Assembly: GCF_003289945.1 (NCBI RefSeq)
Contig: NZ_QMBP01000002.1
Location: 558,001-622,000 of the forward strand
Reading direction: 5' to 3'
Length of the DNA: 64,000 nucleotides
From: Mesorhizobium hawassense
Lineage (GTDB): Bacteria; Pseudomonadota; Alphaproteobacteria; Rhizobiales; Rhizobiaceae
Shown in pieces: positions 1-6,886 of this stretch. The notes below the pieces were generated by a model, which saw only the letters and a list, made by a program, of their open reading frames with translations, ran no database searches and was not told the origin of the DNA. A program made the position numbers and the translations under genes. Position 1 is the stretch's first letter, and each line of letters starts with the position of its first letter.

Positions 1-835
1 CGCTGGCATGACCGCTCGCGGCAAGAGCAGCGCCGACACCGAACAGCGCAGCACTTGCCGACAGCTTGCGAAGACCCGGCGGCCCGGCAAGCGACAACAG
101 CGCAAGACCAAGCGCGATCAGGCCGATCAGCACCGTCCAGACGAAGCTCGTCTCCAGCGCGGTCTTCCAGACCACCGGTGTCGCAAACCGCGCGAGCGGC
201 GCGCCAAGCCCGTCCAGCCCTTGCAGGCCGAGCGACACGGGCGCCGCGACGAGGCCGAAAAGCAGTGCGACGGCAACAAAGCGTTGGCCGCAGCGCCGGT
301 CCTTGGCCAGCCAGGCGAGCGCGAACGCGCCGCCGACGCCGAGAAGGAGGCCGGCGTAGAGAAGCAGCTTGGCTGCCCAGATCGCCGTGCGCAGCGTCCA
401 GTCGACGGCTTCGCCCGCCACCGGTGCAGCGCTTGGCGCGCCGATGGAAAACAGCACCGACCCACCGACCGGATGGCCATCCTCTGAAATCACCCGCCAG
501 CTCAGCACATGCGTGCCGGATTTGAGCGCCTCGGGATTGTCGATCGCGAGTGTCTGACCGTCCAGGCGATAGGAGTTCAGCGGCAGTTGCGTACCGTCCG
601 GACGCACCAGGGTGAGCACCAGCGGCGAGACCGGCTCGCTGAAAGTCAGCGAGAACTGCGAGGGACTCTGCGCCAGCACTGCGCCGTCAGCCGGATCGGT
701 CGCGACCAGCGCCGCATGCGCGAACGCACGGCCAGGCAGGATCAACAGCGCCATCAGCACAAAAGCAGCGAGCAGGCCGCTCGTGAGGAACCTGATGTGG
801 ACGCCGTTCAGGCGGACTGGGAAAGATGCGTTCAT
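1..835 (-). CDS. CopC-CopD fusion copper resistance protein (3' end outside window)
   Basis: The gene is read leftwards from ATG at 835-833 and runs off the left edge, so about 278 residues are visible. Residues 1-39 are a signal peptide ending AFA, giving a mature protein that starts HAALVATDP, as in CopC where the N-terminal His binds Cu(II). A CopC beta-sandwich follows to about residue 130, with a second ligand region DGHPVGGSVLFSI. From about residue 147 several hydrophobic segments begin the membrane CopD part. CopC-CopD fusions handle or import periplasmic copper. It is the last visible gene of a leftward copper operon, 53 bp after the YcnI-like gene. The truncation means I cannot judge the CopD end. 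Confidence 0.88.
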   Translation of the reverse strand, partial: MNASFPVRLNGVHIRFLTSGLLAAFVLMALLILPGRAFAHAALVATDPADGAVLAQSPSQFSLTFSEPVSPLVLTLVRPDGTQLPLNSYRLDGQTLAIDNPEALKSGTHVLSWRVISEDGHPVGGSVLFSIGAPSAAPVAGEAVDWTLRTAIWAAKLLLYAGLLLGVGGAFALAWLAKDRRCGQRFVAVALLFGLVAAPVSLGLQGLDGLGAPLARFATPVVWKTALETSFVWTVLIGLIALGLALLSLAGPPGLRKLSASAALFGVGAALAASGHAS

Positions 836-888
836 GCGGTCTTTGCGAGACGAAGCGGCGCGCCCTGATGGAGCGCGCCAACAGGAGA

Positions 889-1407
889 TCATTTCTTGGG
901 CAGCAATTTGATGCCGGGCGCCGGAGTTTCCAAGGCATCTTCATCCTGGCCGGCGGCCGGGATTTCGATCCAGCGATCGGTGGCGTCGCCGCATTCCTGC
1001 ACCACCGGGAAATAAAGCATCTGGCCCGCCGGCAGATCGGCAGCCAGCGAAGCGCGGAAGACGAACTCGTCATAGAATTCGTCGGGCAGGTTGCCGCCGC
1101 TCCAGTCCACTTCCTTGACGCCGGTGGTCAGCGTCTCGCCATAGAGCTGGTAGGATTTCTCGTACTTGCCCTTCTTGGTCTGCAGCGTCCAGCCGGGCTT
1201 TGGCATCGGCTTCACCGAAATCACACCTTCTGGAATCTGCACGCGCAGGGCGGTCGTCGCCTTGCCCTCGCAGCCATGCGGCACGCGCAGGACCGCCTTG
1301 TAGGTCGAGCCGACAGGCGCTTCCTGCGTTTCGAGTGTGATGTGGGCGAATGCGGCGTTGGTTCCGAGCGCAAGCAGCGCGCCCGCCGCCAAAAGATATT
1401 TCTTCAT
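889..1407 (-). CDS. YcnI-family (DUF1775) copper-associated secreted protein
   Basis: This 172-residue protein has a Sec signal peptide (residues 1-21, ending AFA) and a mature N-terminus beginning with His (HITLETQEAPVGS). YcnI-type proteins use the N-terminal His together with a conserved Trp to bind copper; candidate Trp residues are in PGWTLQTKKG and EVDWSGGN. The body matches the DUF1775 pattern (YKAVLRVPHGCEG, ALRVQIPEG). It lies between the PCuAC chaperone gene (31 bp upstream) and copC-copD (53 bp downstream), the usual ycnI neighbourhood. Its role in copper delivery comes from family knowledge. Confidence 0.88.
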   Translation of the reverse strand: MKKYLLAAGALLALGTNAAFAHITLETQEAPVGSTYKAVLRVPHGCEGKATTALRVQIPEGVISVKPMPKPGWTLQTKKGKYEKSYQLYGETLTTGVKEVDWSGGNLPDEFYDEFVFRASLAADLPAGQMLYFPVVQECGDATDRWIEIPAAGQDEDALETPAPGIKLLPKK

Positions 1408-1437
1408 GAAATGTCCCTCTGATTTCGAATTGGCGGA

Positions 1438-1983
1438 TTACTCAGCGTGATCCATGTCCATCTCGCCGGTCTCGCCCATGCCTTCGACCAGGAACTCGAC
1501 TTTGATGCTGCCGGCCTTCTCGAAGGTCAGCGTCGCGGGAAATTTCTCGCCCTGCTTCGGCTGCCGCTTCAGGCCGGTGAACATCAGGTGGTAGGCGCCC
1601 GGCTTCAGCGCGACCTTGCCGCCGGCCGGGATCTCCAGGCCGCCCTCGACCGGCCGCATGGTCATGACGCCGTCCTTGACACCCATCTCATGCAGTTCGG
1701 CCTTGTCCGAGATGTCGGAGGAAATCGACAGCAGCCGGTCCGGCGCGTTGCCCTTGTTGACCACGGTGAAATAGCCGCCGGCCACCTTGGCGCCTGGCGG
1801 CGTCGCCCGCGACCAGGGATGCTCTATCTCGAGATCGCCGATCTTGAATTCATGCGCCAGCGCGGCGGGAATGCAGGCGAAGAGGAGGAGAAGGGCGAAT
1901 GCGGCAAGGCCGACAGATTGCAGGCCGAGCGTCGGCGCGCCGCGAAGGGCATAGGCCTGTGCCCTGGGAAGAAATTTGGACAT
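1438..1983 (-). CDS. PCuAC-type periplasmic copper chaperone
   Basis: This 181-residue protein starts at ATG 1983-1981; the open frame extends further upstream but has no signal peptide there. A long N-terminal signal segment ends near PAALAHEFKIGD. The copper site H-M-X10-M-X21-H-X-M is present: ELHEMGVKDGVMTMR followed by GAYHLMFTGL. The C-terminus is Met/His/Asp-rich (GEMDMDHAE), which may add metal sites. PCuAC proteins deliver Cu(I), often towards cytochrome c oxidase assembly. Here the gene is inside the DUF2946-PCuAC-YcnI-CopCD run, which fits a general copper-handling operon. Confidence 0.9.
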   Translation of the reverse strand: MSKFLPRAQAYALRGAPTLGLQSVGLAAFALLLLFACIPAALAHEFKIGDLEIEHPWSRATPPGAKVAGGYFTVVNKGNAPDRLLSISSDISDKAELHEMGVKDGVMTMRPVEGGLEIPAGGKVALKPGAYHLMFTGLKRQPKQGEKFPATLTFEKAGSIKVEFLVEGMGETGEMDMDHAE

Positions 1984-2074
1984 GGTTGCTCCATGAATAC
2001 GTGGGTCGCGCCGGGATGCGGCCGCGAACAGTCTGATCGTTGGATGGATGCGTCCGCGAAAAGGTTCCGCGGTA

Positions 2075-2473
2075 TCAGACCATTGCCGGCGGCGCGCGCG
2101 GATTGGCGGGAGAACGGTCGCGGGCGAAATCCTGGTGTCGGAAGGCCGGAAGCTGGAAGGCGACGGTCTCAAAAACCCGGGTTCCGGCCAGTGCGCCGGC
2201 GTCCGGCGGCGGCGGATGCGCCGCCGAGACCATGTTGCAGCCAAGCGAGCAGCAGGCCGGCATATGCTGCTGGTGCGGATCGCCGCCGGGACGCTTGACG
2301 GCCCCGTCATGGGTGCAGATGACGTTGCCGAAGGCATCGAGCTGCGACGGCGCGCCGAAGGCGAAAGCGCCGAGCGAGGACTGAAGCAACAGAAGCAGCG
2401 CCGCGACGAACGCGGCCGGCATGCTCCATCGTCTCAGCCGGATATCCAACGGAAAGCTCTCCAGAAACCACAT
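2075..2473 (-). CDS. DUF2946 family small membrane/secreted protein
   Basis: The protein has about 132 residues from ATG 2473; starts 13 residues upstream or 17 downstream are also possible. It has one N-terminal hydrophobic segment (AAFVAALLLLLQSSLGAFAF) followed by a Cys/His cluster (ICTHDGA, then HQQHMPACCSLGCNM), the hallmark of DUF2946. The family is widespread in proteobacteria next to copper genes and has no proven function; the Cys/His cluster suggests metal binding. It is the first gene of the leftward copper operon, 91 bp before the PCuAC gene. The family call is from the CC-x-LGC pattern. Confidence 0.75.
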   Translation of the reverse strand: MWFLESFPLDIRLRRWSMPAAFVAALLLLLQSSLGAFAFGAPSQLDAFGNVICTHDGAVKRPGGDPHQQHMPACCSLGCNMVSAAHPPPPDAGALAGTRVFETVAFQLPAFRHQDFARDRSPANPRAPPAMV

Positions 2474-2555
2474 CGACCGTAGCACGGGGGGATGCGGTCG
2501 GAAAATCGGCAAAACCGCGCTGCGGCAACGCGGCGCGATTTGCCATGCTCGCTGG

Positions 2556-3458
2556 TCAGGCCGGCTGCGCCTGCCGCCCTTCAGGAATTGAAGTCAGCAG
2601 CGTCTGGCGCGCCGACTTCAGGTGCTTGCGGCAGGCGGCATCCACCTTGGCTGGATCGCGCGATTTCAGCGCCGCGATATAGGCGAGGTGCTCCTGCACC
2701 GCGACCGCGTTGCGCTGGCGCTCCTCGGCCTTGTTCCACTGGTAGTGATAGTGAAAGATCATCGCGATCACATCGTAGAAGTCGACGATGAAGCGGTTGT
2801 GCGAGGCGCGGTGGATCAGCCGGTGGAAGCGTTCGTCGAGCTCGGAGAACTCGTTGAAGCGCGTAGCGATTTCGCTCGCTAGCTGGCGGTGTTCGGACTC
2901 CAGCTGATCGAGATCGATCCACACCGCGCTGTCTTCCGGAAGCGCTGCGAAAGCCGCCGCCGAGCGCAGCTCGAACATCTCGCGGATCTCGGTCAGCTCC
3001 AACGCGAAGGCGCGCGTGAAACCCTTCAGCACCCAATGGCTGTTGCGCCGCTTCTCGATCAGCCCGAAGCGCGAGAAGCGGATCAGGAATTCGCGCACGC
3101 TGGTGGTACCGACACCGATCTCGCGCGCCAGCTCCAGCTCGTTGATCTGCATGCCGGCCTCGGCGCCCTCGGCAAGCAGCCGGCGCATGAAGGAGCGCTC
3201 GATGATCTCGGCCAGCGTATCGGTTTCCTCCTCGGGGAAGAAATCCTCCGGCTTCGGCGCCCGCAGCACCGTCTTGTTGCGCTTGTTCCAGTCGATCAGT
3301 CCGGTCTCTTCCATGCGCGATAGAATGCTGCGCACCGTCGTGCGGCTGACGCCGAGCAGCGTGCCGAGCTCAGGCTCGGACGGCAGGCTCTTGGTTTCGT
3401 CCAACAGCCTGAGGCAGCGGTTGAAGGCGTCCTTGTAGACATTGTTGCTCTTCGACAT
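2556..3458 (-). CDS. GntR/FadR-type regulator with two winged-helix domains
   Basis: This 300-residue protein starts at ATG 3458. A first winged helix-turn-helix spans about residues 25-66 (SEPELGTLLGVSRTTVRSIL). A second, different one spans about 85-148 (INELELAREIGVGTTSVREF). An FCD-type all-helical effector domain runs from about 155 to 290 with the expected D/H ligands (LDERFHRLIHRAS, QEHLAYIAAL, CRKHL). Normal FadR-family members have one DNA-binding domain and about 230 residues. It is divergent from the dehydratase gene at 3815 and probably controls that gene and the importer. The effector is unknown, plausibly a hexonate or uronate. Confidence 0.88.
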   Translation of the reverse strand: MSKSNNVYKDAFNRCLRLLDETKSLPSEPELGTLLGVSRTTVRSILSRMEETGLIDWNKRNKTVLRAPKPEDFFPEEETDTLAEIIERSFMRRLLAEGAEAGMQINELELAREIGVGTTSVREFLIRFSRFGLIEKRRNSHWVLKGFTRAFALELTEIREMFELRSAAAFAALPEDSAVWIDLDQLESEHRQLASEIATRFNEFSELDERFHRLIHRASHNRFIVDFYDVIAMIFHYHYQWNKAEERQRNAVAVQEHLAYIAALKSRDPAKVDAACRKHLKSARQTLLTSIPEGRQAQPA

Positions 3459-3516
3459 GCCCCGTATCCCCCAACGCTTGCGGCGGCCTGCCGGAAGCGC
3501 GATATGATCGGCGTTC

Positions 3517-3622
3517 CTAGAGCAGTTCGGCGTTTCCCGGAATTGCCGAACCGCTCTAAATCCTTGTCTCCGCTCAATTCCGGACGGAAAACCGCCAGGC
3601 ACTTTTCCTGGAATTGCTCTAG
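3517..3622. repeat. Composite dispersed palindromic repeat (copy 1)
   Basis: The element is bounded by CTAGAGC and GCTCTAG. One half (3517-3559) is an inverted repeat around AGTTCGGC and GCCGAACC. The other half (3575-3622) contains CAATTCCGGACGGAAAACCG and TTTTCCTGGAATTG. The reverse complement of the whole block matches the element at 37804-37906 almost throughout, and its second half matches 6752-6800. It is a dispersed intergenic repeat of the kind common in rhizobia. Confidence 0.8.
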
Positions 3623-3729
3623 CGCAGGCCTCCGAAAAGCGGAACGTTTCGCCAGCTTGCCAAACGGGCGGCCGCGGGCGTCTACTGAGACACGCGCCGC
3701 CCGCGACGAAAAAACAATTGACGCAAAAA

Positions 3730-3747
3730 TGTTTTTTCCCGATAAAA
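3730..3747. promoter_or_regulatory. Candidate operator TGTTTTTT-N3-GATAAA, site 1
   Basis: TGTTTTTTcccGATAAAA lies 68 bp before the dehydratase start, in the divergent region of the double-winged-helix regulator. AAAAAAC at 3709-3715 is the inverse of GTTTTTT at 3731-3737. The same TGTTTTTT-N3-GATAAA string occurs at 5583-5599 before the importer genes. Two sites flanking one small regulon suggest binding by the adjacent GntR regulator; this is inferred from sequence only. Confidence 0.45.
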
Positions 3748-3814
3748 GACATTACCTTTAAACGGGCGCAAGTCAATCCGCCCGCACTCCCAGGATCCAC
3801 CCAGGACAGCCGCC

Positions 3815-5320
3815 GTGACCGTTGCAAACACCATCCTTCTCTCGCCTTCCGACAATGTCGCCGTTGCCAACGGGCGCATCGAAATCGGGACGCCATTGCC
3901 GGGCGGCGCCACTGCTGCTGCGGTGATCGAGCCGGGCCACAAGGTGGCGATCAAGCCGATCGCTGCCGGCGATGCGGTGGTGAAATACGCGCAGGCGATC
4001 GGCCGCGCGACGTTGGACATCGCGCCCGGCGAGCATGTCCATTCGCACAATCTGGTGTTCGAGAGCGGCCGCCTGCCGGTGGTGCCGCCGAGCGAGGCCG
4101 AGCACGCCACCGAGGCCGACCGCAAGCGCACCTTCATGGGCTACCGCCGCGCCGACGGCCGCGCCGGCACGCGCAACTTCATCGGCATCATCGCCAGTGT
4201 CAATTGCGCGGCCACCGTTTGCCACGCCATTGCCGACGAGGCCAACCGCACGATTCTGCCGAAATATCCCGGCATCGACGGCTTCGTGCCGATCGTTCAC
4301 GGCCAGGGCTGCGGCATGAGCGGCACCGGCGACGGCATGATGGTGCTGCACCGCACGCTTGCGGGCTATGCGCGCCATCCGAATTTCGGCGGCGTGATGA
4401 TGGTGGGGCTGGGCTGCGAGGTCAACCAGCTCACCCTCTACGGCCAGAAGGGCGTCGCGGCGGGAAAACGCCATTTCAACATCCAGGAAGCCGGCGGCTC
4501 GCGCAAATCGGTCGAACGGGCGATGGGCGTGCTGGCCGAGATCGCCGATGAGGTCGGCCACTTGCAGCGCGAGCCGATCCCGGTCTCGGAAATCGTCGTC
4601 GGCCTGCAATGCGGCGGCTCGGACGGCATGTCGGGCATCACGGCGAACCCGGCGCTGGGCGCCGCCGTCGATATCCTGGCCGGCTGCGGCGGCATCGGCA
4701 TCCTCTCCGAGACCACCGAGATCTACGGCGCCGAGCATCTGCTTGCCTATCGCGCCGCCTCGCCCGAGATCGCCGCCAAGCTCGACGGCTATGTCAAGTG
4801 GTGGGAGGACCATACCGCCAAGCATGGCGCCTCGATCGACAACAACCCCTCGCCCGGCAACAAGCGCGGCGGCCTGACCACGATTCTGGAGAAATCGCTT
4901 GGCGCGGTCGCCAAGGGCGGCCAGACGCCGCTCAACGGCGTCTTCGGCTATGCCGAGAAGGTCTCGGGCAACGGCCTGGTGTTCATGGACACGCCCGGCT
5001 ACGACCCGGTCTCGGCCACCGGCCAGGTGGCCGGCGGCGCCAATGTCATCGTCTTTACCACCGGCCGCGGTTCGTGCTTCGGCTGCCATCCGACGCCGTC
5101 GATCAAGGTCGCCACCAACTCGACCATGTATCACCAGATGGAAGAGGACATGGACGTCAATTGCGGCGTCATCGCCTCGGGCGAGAAGACCATCGCCGGC
5201 ATGGGCCGCGAGCTCTTCGAGCTGATCATCGAGACGGCGTCCGGCCGCAAGACCAAGAGCGAGGCGTTCGGCTACGGCGACAACGAGTTCGTGCCCTGGC
5301 ATCTCGGCGCGACCCTCTAG
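3815..5320 (+). CDS. uxaA: Altronate/galactarate dehydratase family protein (UxaA-like)
   Basis: This 501-residue protein starts at GTG 3815. An N-terminal SAF-type domain (residues 1-95; GHKVAIKPIAAGD, GEHVHSHN) precedes the catalytic domain. That domain has conserved GYRRADGRAGTRNF, HGQGCG, MVGLGCEVNQ, GLQCGGSDGMSG and TTGRGSCFGCHPTPSIKV. UxaA/GarD enzymes dehydrate D-altronate or D-galactarate with a divalent metal. The neighbours, a ribose-type importer and an L-galactonate-5-dehydrogenase-like enzyme, favour a hexonate route through altronate to 2-keto-3-deoxygluconate. The exact substrate (altronate, galactarate or another aldonate) is not fixed by sequence. Regulation is probably by the divergent GntR protein. 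Confidence 0.88.
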   Translation: MTVANTILLSPSDNVAVANGRIEIGTPLPGGATAAAVIEPGHKVAIKPIAAGDAVVKYAQAIGRATLDIAPGEHVHSHNLVFESGRLPVVPPSEAEHATEADRKRTFMGYRRADGRAGTRNFIGIIASVNCAATVCHAIADEANRTILPKYPGIDGFVPIVHGQGCGMSGTGDGMMVLHRTLAGYARHPNFGGVMMVGLGCEVNQLTLYGQKGVAAGKRHFNIQEAGGSRKSVERAMGVLAEIADEVGHLQREPIPVSEIVVGLQCGGSDGMSGITANPALGAAVDILAGCGGIGILSETTEIYGAEHLLAYRAASPEIAAKLDGYVKWWEDHTAKHGASIDNNPSPGNKRGGLTTILEKSLGAVAKGGQTPLNGVFGYAEKVSGNGLVFMDTPGYDPVSATGQVAGGANVIVFTTGRGSCFGCHPTPSIKVATNSTMYHQMEEDMDVNCGVIASGEKTIAGMGRELFELIIETASGRKTKSEAFGYGDNEFVPWHLGATL

Positions 5321-5391
5321 TCCGCAGCCATCGTCGCGTCAGGAAGGCGCCGTCGACGGGGAAGGAATCGGGCCATCACAATCGTGCGACC

Positions 5392-5419
5392 TCAATATGG
5401 AATGAATATTCCATATTGA
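5392..5419. promoter_or_regulatory. Perfect 12-bp-arm AT-rich palindrome overlapping a TTGACA box
   Basis: The left arm TCAATATGGAAT (5392-5403) and right arm ATTCCATATTGA (5408-5419) are perfectly complementary with four bases between. The right arm runs into TTGACA (5416-5421), an ideal -35 hexamer; I see no strong -10 at the right distance. No T-tract follows, so this looks like an operator, not a terminator. Confidence 0.55.
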
Positions 5420-5582
5420 CAGAAAGATGAAATTAATGTTCCATCCCGATAAGGAGGAACGGAAGCACCTGTGCTGCCCGGGAGGAGCCGGCAGAGCCGA
5501 ACAAATCTCACCCCGCATCACGCAAAAGGCACCAGAGACCGCTTGCATCGACCATGGCGATGCACTATCAAAAAACGGCATC

Positions 5583-5600
5583 TGTTTTTTATTGATAAAG
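5583..5600. promoter_or_regulatory. Candidate operator TGTTTTTT-N3-GATAAA, site 2
   Basis: TGTTTTTTattGATAAAG repeats the motif at 3730-3747 with only the central three bases and the last base changed. Here it is part of an inverted repeat: TATCAAAAAAC (5566-5576) against GTTTTTTattGATA (5584-5597). It lies 72 bp before the binding-protein start. It is a candidate site for the GntR regulator at 2556-3458. Confidence 0.5.
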
Positions 5601-5671
5601 TTCTGTTTGGGCCACGCCTATCCAGACGGAGCTTCCGAAACCTTCACCAGGCGACTTTAGGGAGGAACCTA

Positions 5672-6667
5672 ATGAAATTCGTGACCAGCCTTCTCAACCG
5701 CCGCGCTTTCGTGGCTCTGGCCGCCGCTTCGATGCTTGCCGGCGCGCTGCATTCCGCACCCGCCTCGGCGGCCGACGTGACCATTCCGATCATCGTCAAG
5801 GACACCACCTCCTTCTACTGGCAGATCGTTCTGGCCGGCGCCCGCAAGGCCGGCAAGGACCTCGGCGTCAATGTGCCGGAACTCGGAGCCCAGGCTGAAA
5901 CCGACGTCAACGGCCAGATCTCGATCCTCGAGAACGCCGTTGCGAGCAACCCGGCGGCAATCGTCATCTCGCCGACCGAATTCAAGGCGCTCGGCAAGCC
6001 GATCGACGAGGCGGCTTCCAAGGTCAAGGTCATCGGCATCGACTCCGGCGCCGACTCCAAGGCCTTCACCTCCTTCCTGACCACCGACAACGTTCAGGGC
6101 GGCCGCGTCGCCGCCGACGGTCTCGCCGCCGCCATCGGCGCCGCCAATGGCGGCAAGGTCGAAGGCAAGGTCGCGCTGATCACCGCGCTTCCGGGTGCCG
6201 GCTCGCTCGAGCAGCGCAAGCAGGGCTTCATCGAACAGATCAAGGCCAAGTATCCGGGCCTCGAGCTCGTCGCCGATAAATATGCCGACGGTCAGGCCAC
6301 CACAGGCCTCAACATCGCGACCGACCTGATCACCGCCAATCCGGACCTCAAGGGCATCTTCGCCTCCAACCTGATCATGGCGCAGGGCGTCGGCCAGGCG
6401 ATCGCCGAGAATAAGCTTGCCGGCAAGGTAGGGCTGATCGGCTTCGACAGCGACGAGAAGCTGATCAAGTTCCTCAATGACGGCGTCATCTCCGGCCTCG
6501 TCGTCCAGGATCCGTACCGGATGGGCTATGACGGCATCAAGACCGCTTTGGCCGCCTCGAAGGGCGAGAAGGTCGAAGCCAATGTCGACACCGGCGCGAA
6601 CCTCGTCACCAAGGCGAACATGAAGGACCCGAAGATCGACGCGCTGCTCAACCCGAAGCTCAACTGA
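5672..6667 (+). CDS. ABC sugar importer, periplasmic binding protein (RbsB-type)
   Basis: This 331-residue protein starts at ATG 5672, behind the ribosome site GGAGG at 5661-5665. A Sec signal peptide (about residues 1-34, ending APASA) precedes a two-lobe periplasmic-binding fold of the RbsB type (IVKDTTSFYWQIVLAGARKA, DVNGQISILENAV, VIGIDSGADS, GLIGFDSDEKL). It delivers a sugar or sugar derivative to the ATPase and permease encoded next. A stable hairpin after the stop (6686-6713) probably makes this product more abundant than the membrane parts. The substrate is not readable from sequence; the adjacent hexonate enzymes suggest a sugar acid or its precursor. Confidence 0.9.
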   Translation: MKFVTSLLNRRAFVALAAASMLAGALHSAPASAADVTIPIIVKDTTSFYWQIVLAGARKAGKDLGVNVPELGAQAETDVNGQISILENAVASNPAAIVISPTEFKALGKPIDEAASKVKVIGIDSGADSKAFTSFLTTDNVQGGRVAADGLAAAIGAANGGKVEGKVALITALPGAGSLEQRKQGFIEQIKAKYPGLELVADKYADGQATTGLNIATDLITANPDLKGIFASNLIMAQGVGQAIAENKLAGKVGLIGFDSDEKLIKFLNDGVISGLVVQDPYRMGYDGIKTALAASKGEKVEANVDTGANLVTKANMKDPKIDALLNPKLN

Positions 6668-6685
6668 GCACCGTGATCCCTATCG

Positions 6686-6713
6686 GTTTCCGGGGCGGTC
6701 TCGCCCCGGAAAC
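6686..6713 (+). terminator. Strong hairpin between binding-protein and ATPase genes
   Basis: The arms GTTTCCGGGGCG (6686-6697) and CGCCCCGGAAAC (6702-6713) pair perfectly over 12 bp around a 4-base loop. There is no T-tract, so it is more likely an mRNA-stabilising or attenuating hairpin protecting the binding-protein message than a full terminator. Confidence 0.65.
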
Positions 6714-6751
6714 ATCCCCGGGGGTGGGACGGCTTGGAAATTCGACGGCCA

Positions 6752-6800
6752 AAGCATTCCAGGAAAAGTGCGTAGCGGTTTTCCGTTCGGAATTGCGTGA
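6752..6800. repeat. Dispersed palindromic repeat (copy 2, half element)
   Basis: The segment with CATTCCAGGAAAAG and GGTTTTCCGTTCGGAATTG matches one half of the composite repeats at 3517-3622 (reverse orientation) and 37804-37906. It sits in the 219-bp gap between the binding-protein and ATPase genes, 87 bp before the ATPase start. Confidence 0.75.
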
Positions 6801-6886
6801 ACTTGCCTTACCTTGCCGATCAAGATGCGCACCTGAAGACGCATCGCCGCATACCCAATGGTTGAGACCAAACTGGGAGGATTGTC

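Larger units (their letters stand above)
3459..3814. other. Divergent intergenic region between regulator and dehydratase
   Basis: This 356-bp gap has no gene. Its left two thirds hold a composite palindromic repeat (3517-3622). Its right part is AT-rich against a GC-rich background and carries a T-run motif (3730-3747) that recurs upstream of the importer genes. A TTGACG hexamer at 3718-3723 could be a -35 element for the dehydratase gene. Confidence 0.6.
5321..5671. other. Intergenic region upstream of the sugar-acid importer
   Basis: This 351-bp gap has no convincing gene. It holds an AT-rich 12-bp-arm palindrome (5392-5419) overlapping a perfect TTGACA hexamer (5416-5421), and a second copy of the T-run motif (5583-5600). 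It therefore probably contains the promoter and operators of the importer operon. Confidence 0.6.

Noticed and set aside
5427-5660. 77-codon open frame upstream of the sugar-acid binding protein
   Set aside because: No recognisable domain, no good ribosome site, and it overlaps the operator-like motifs of the intergenic region.
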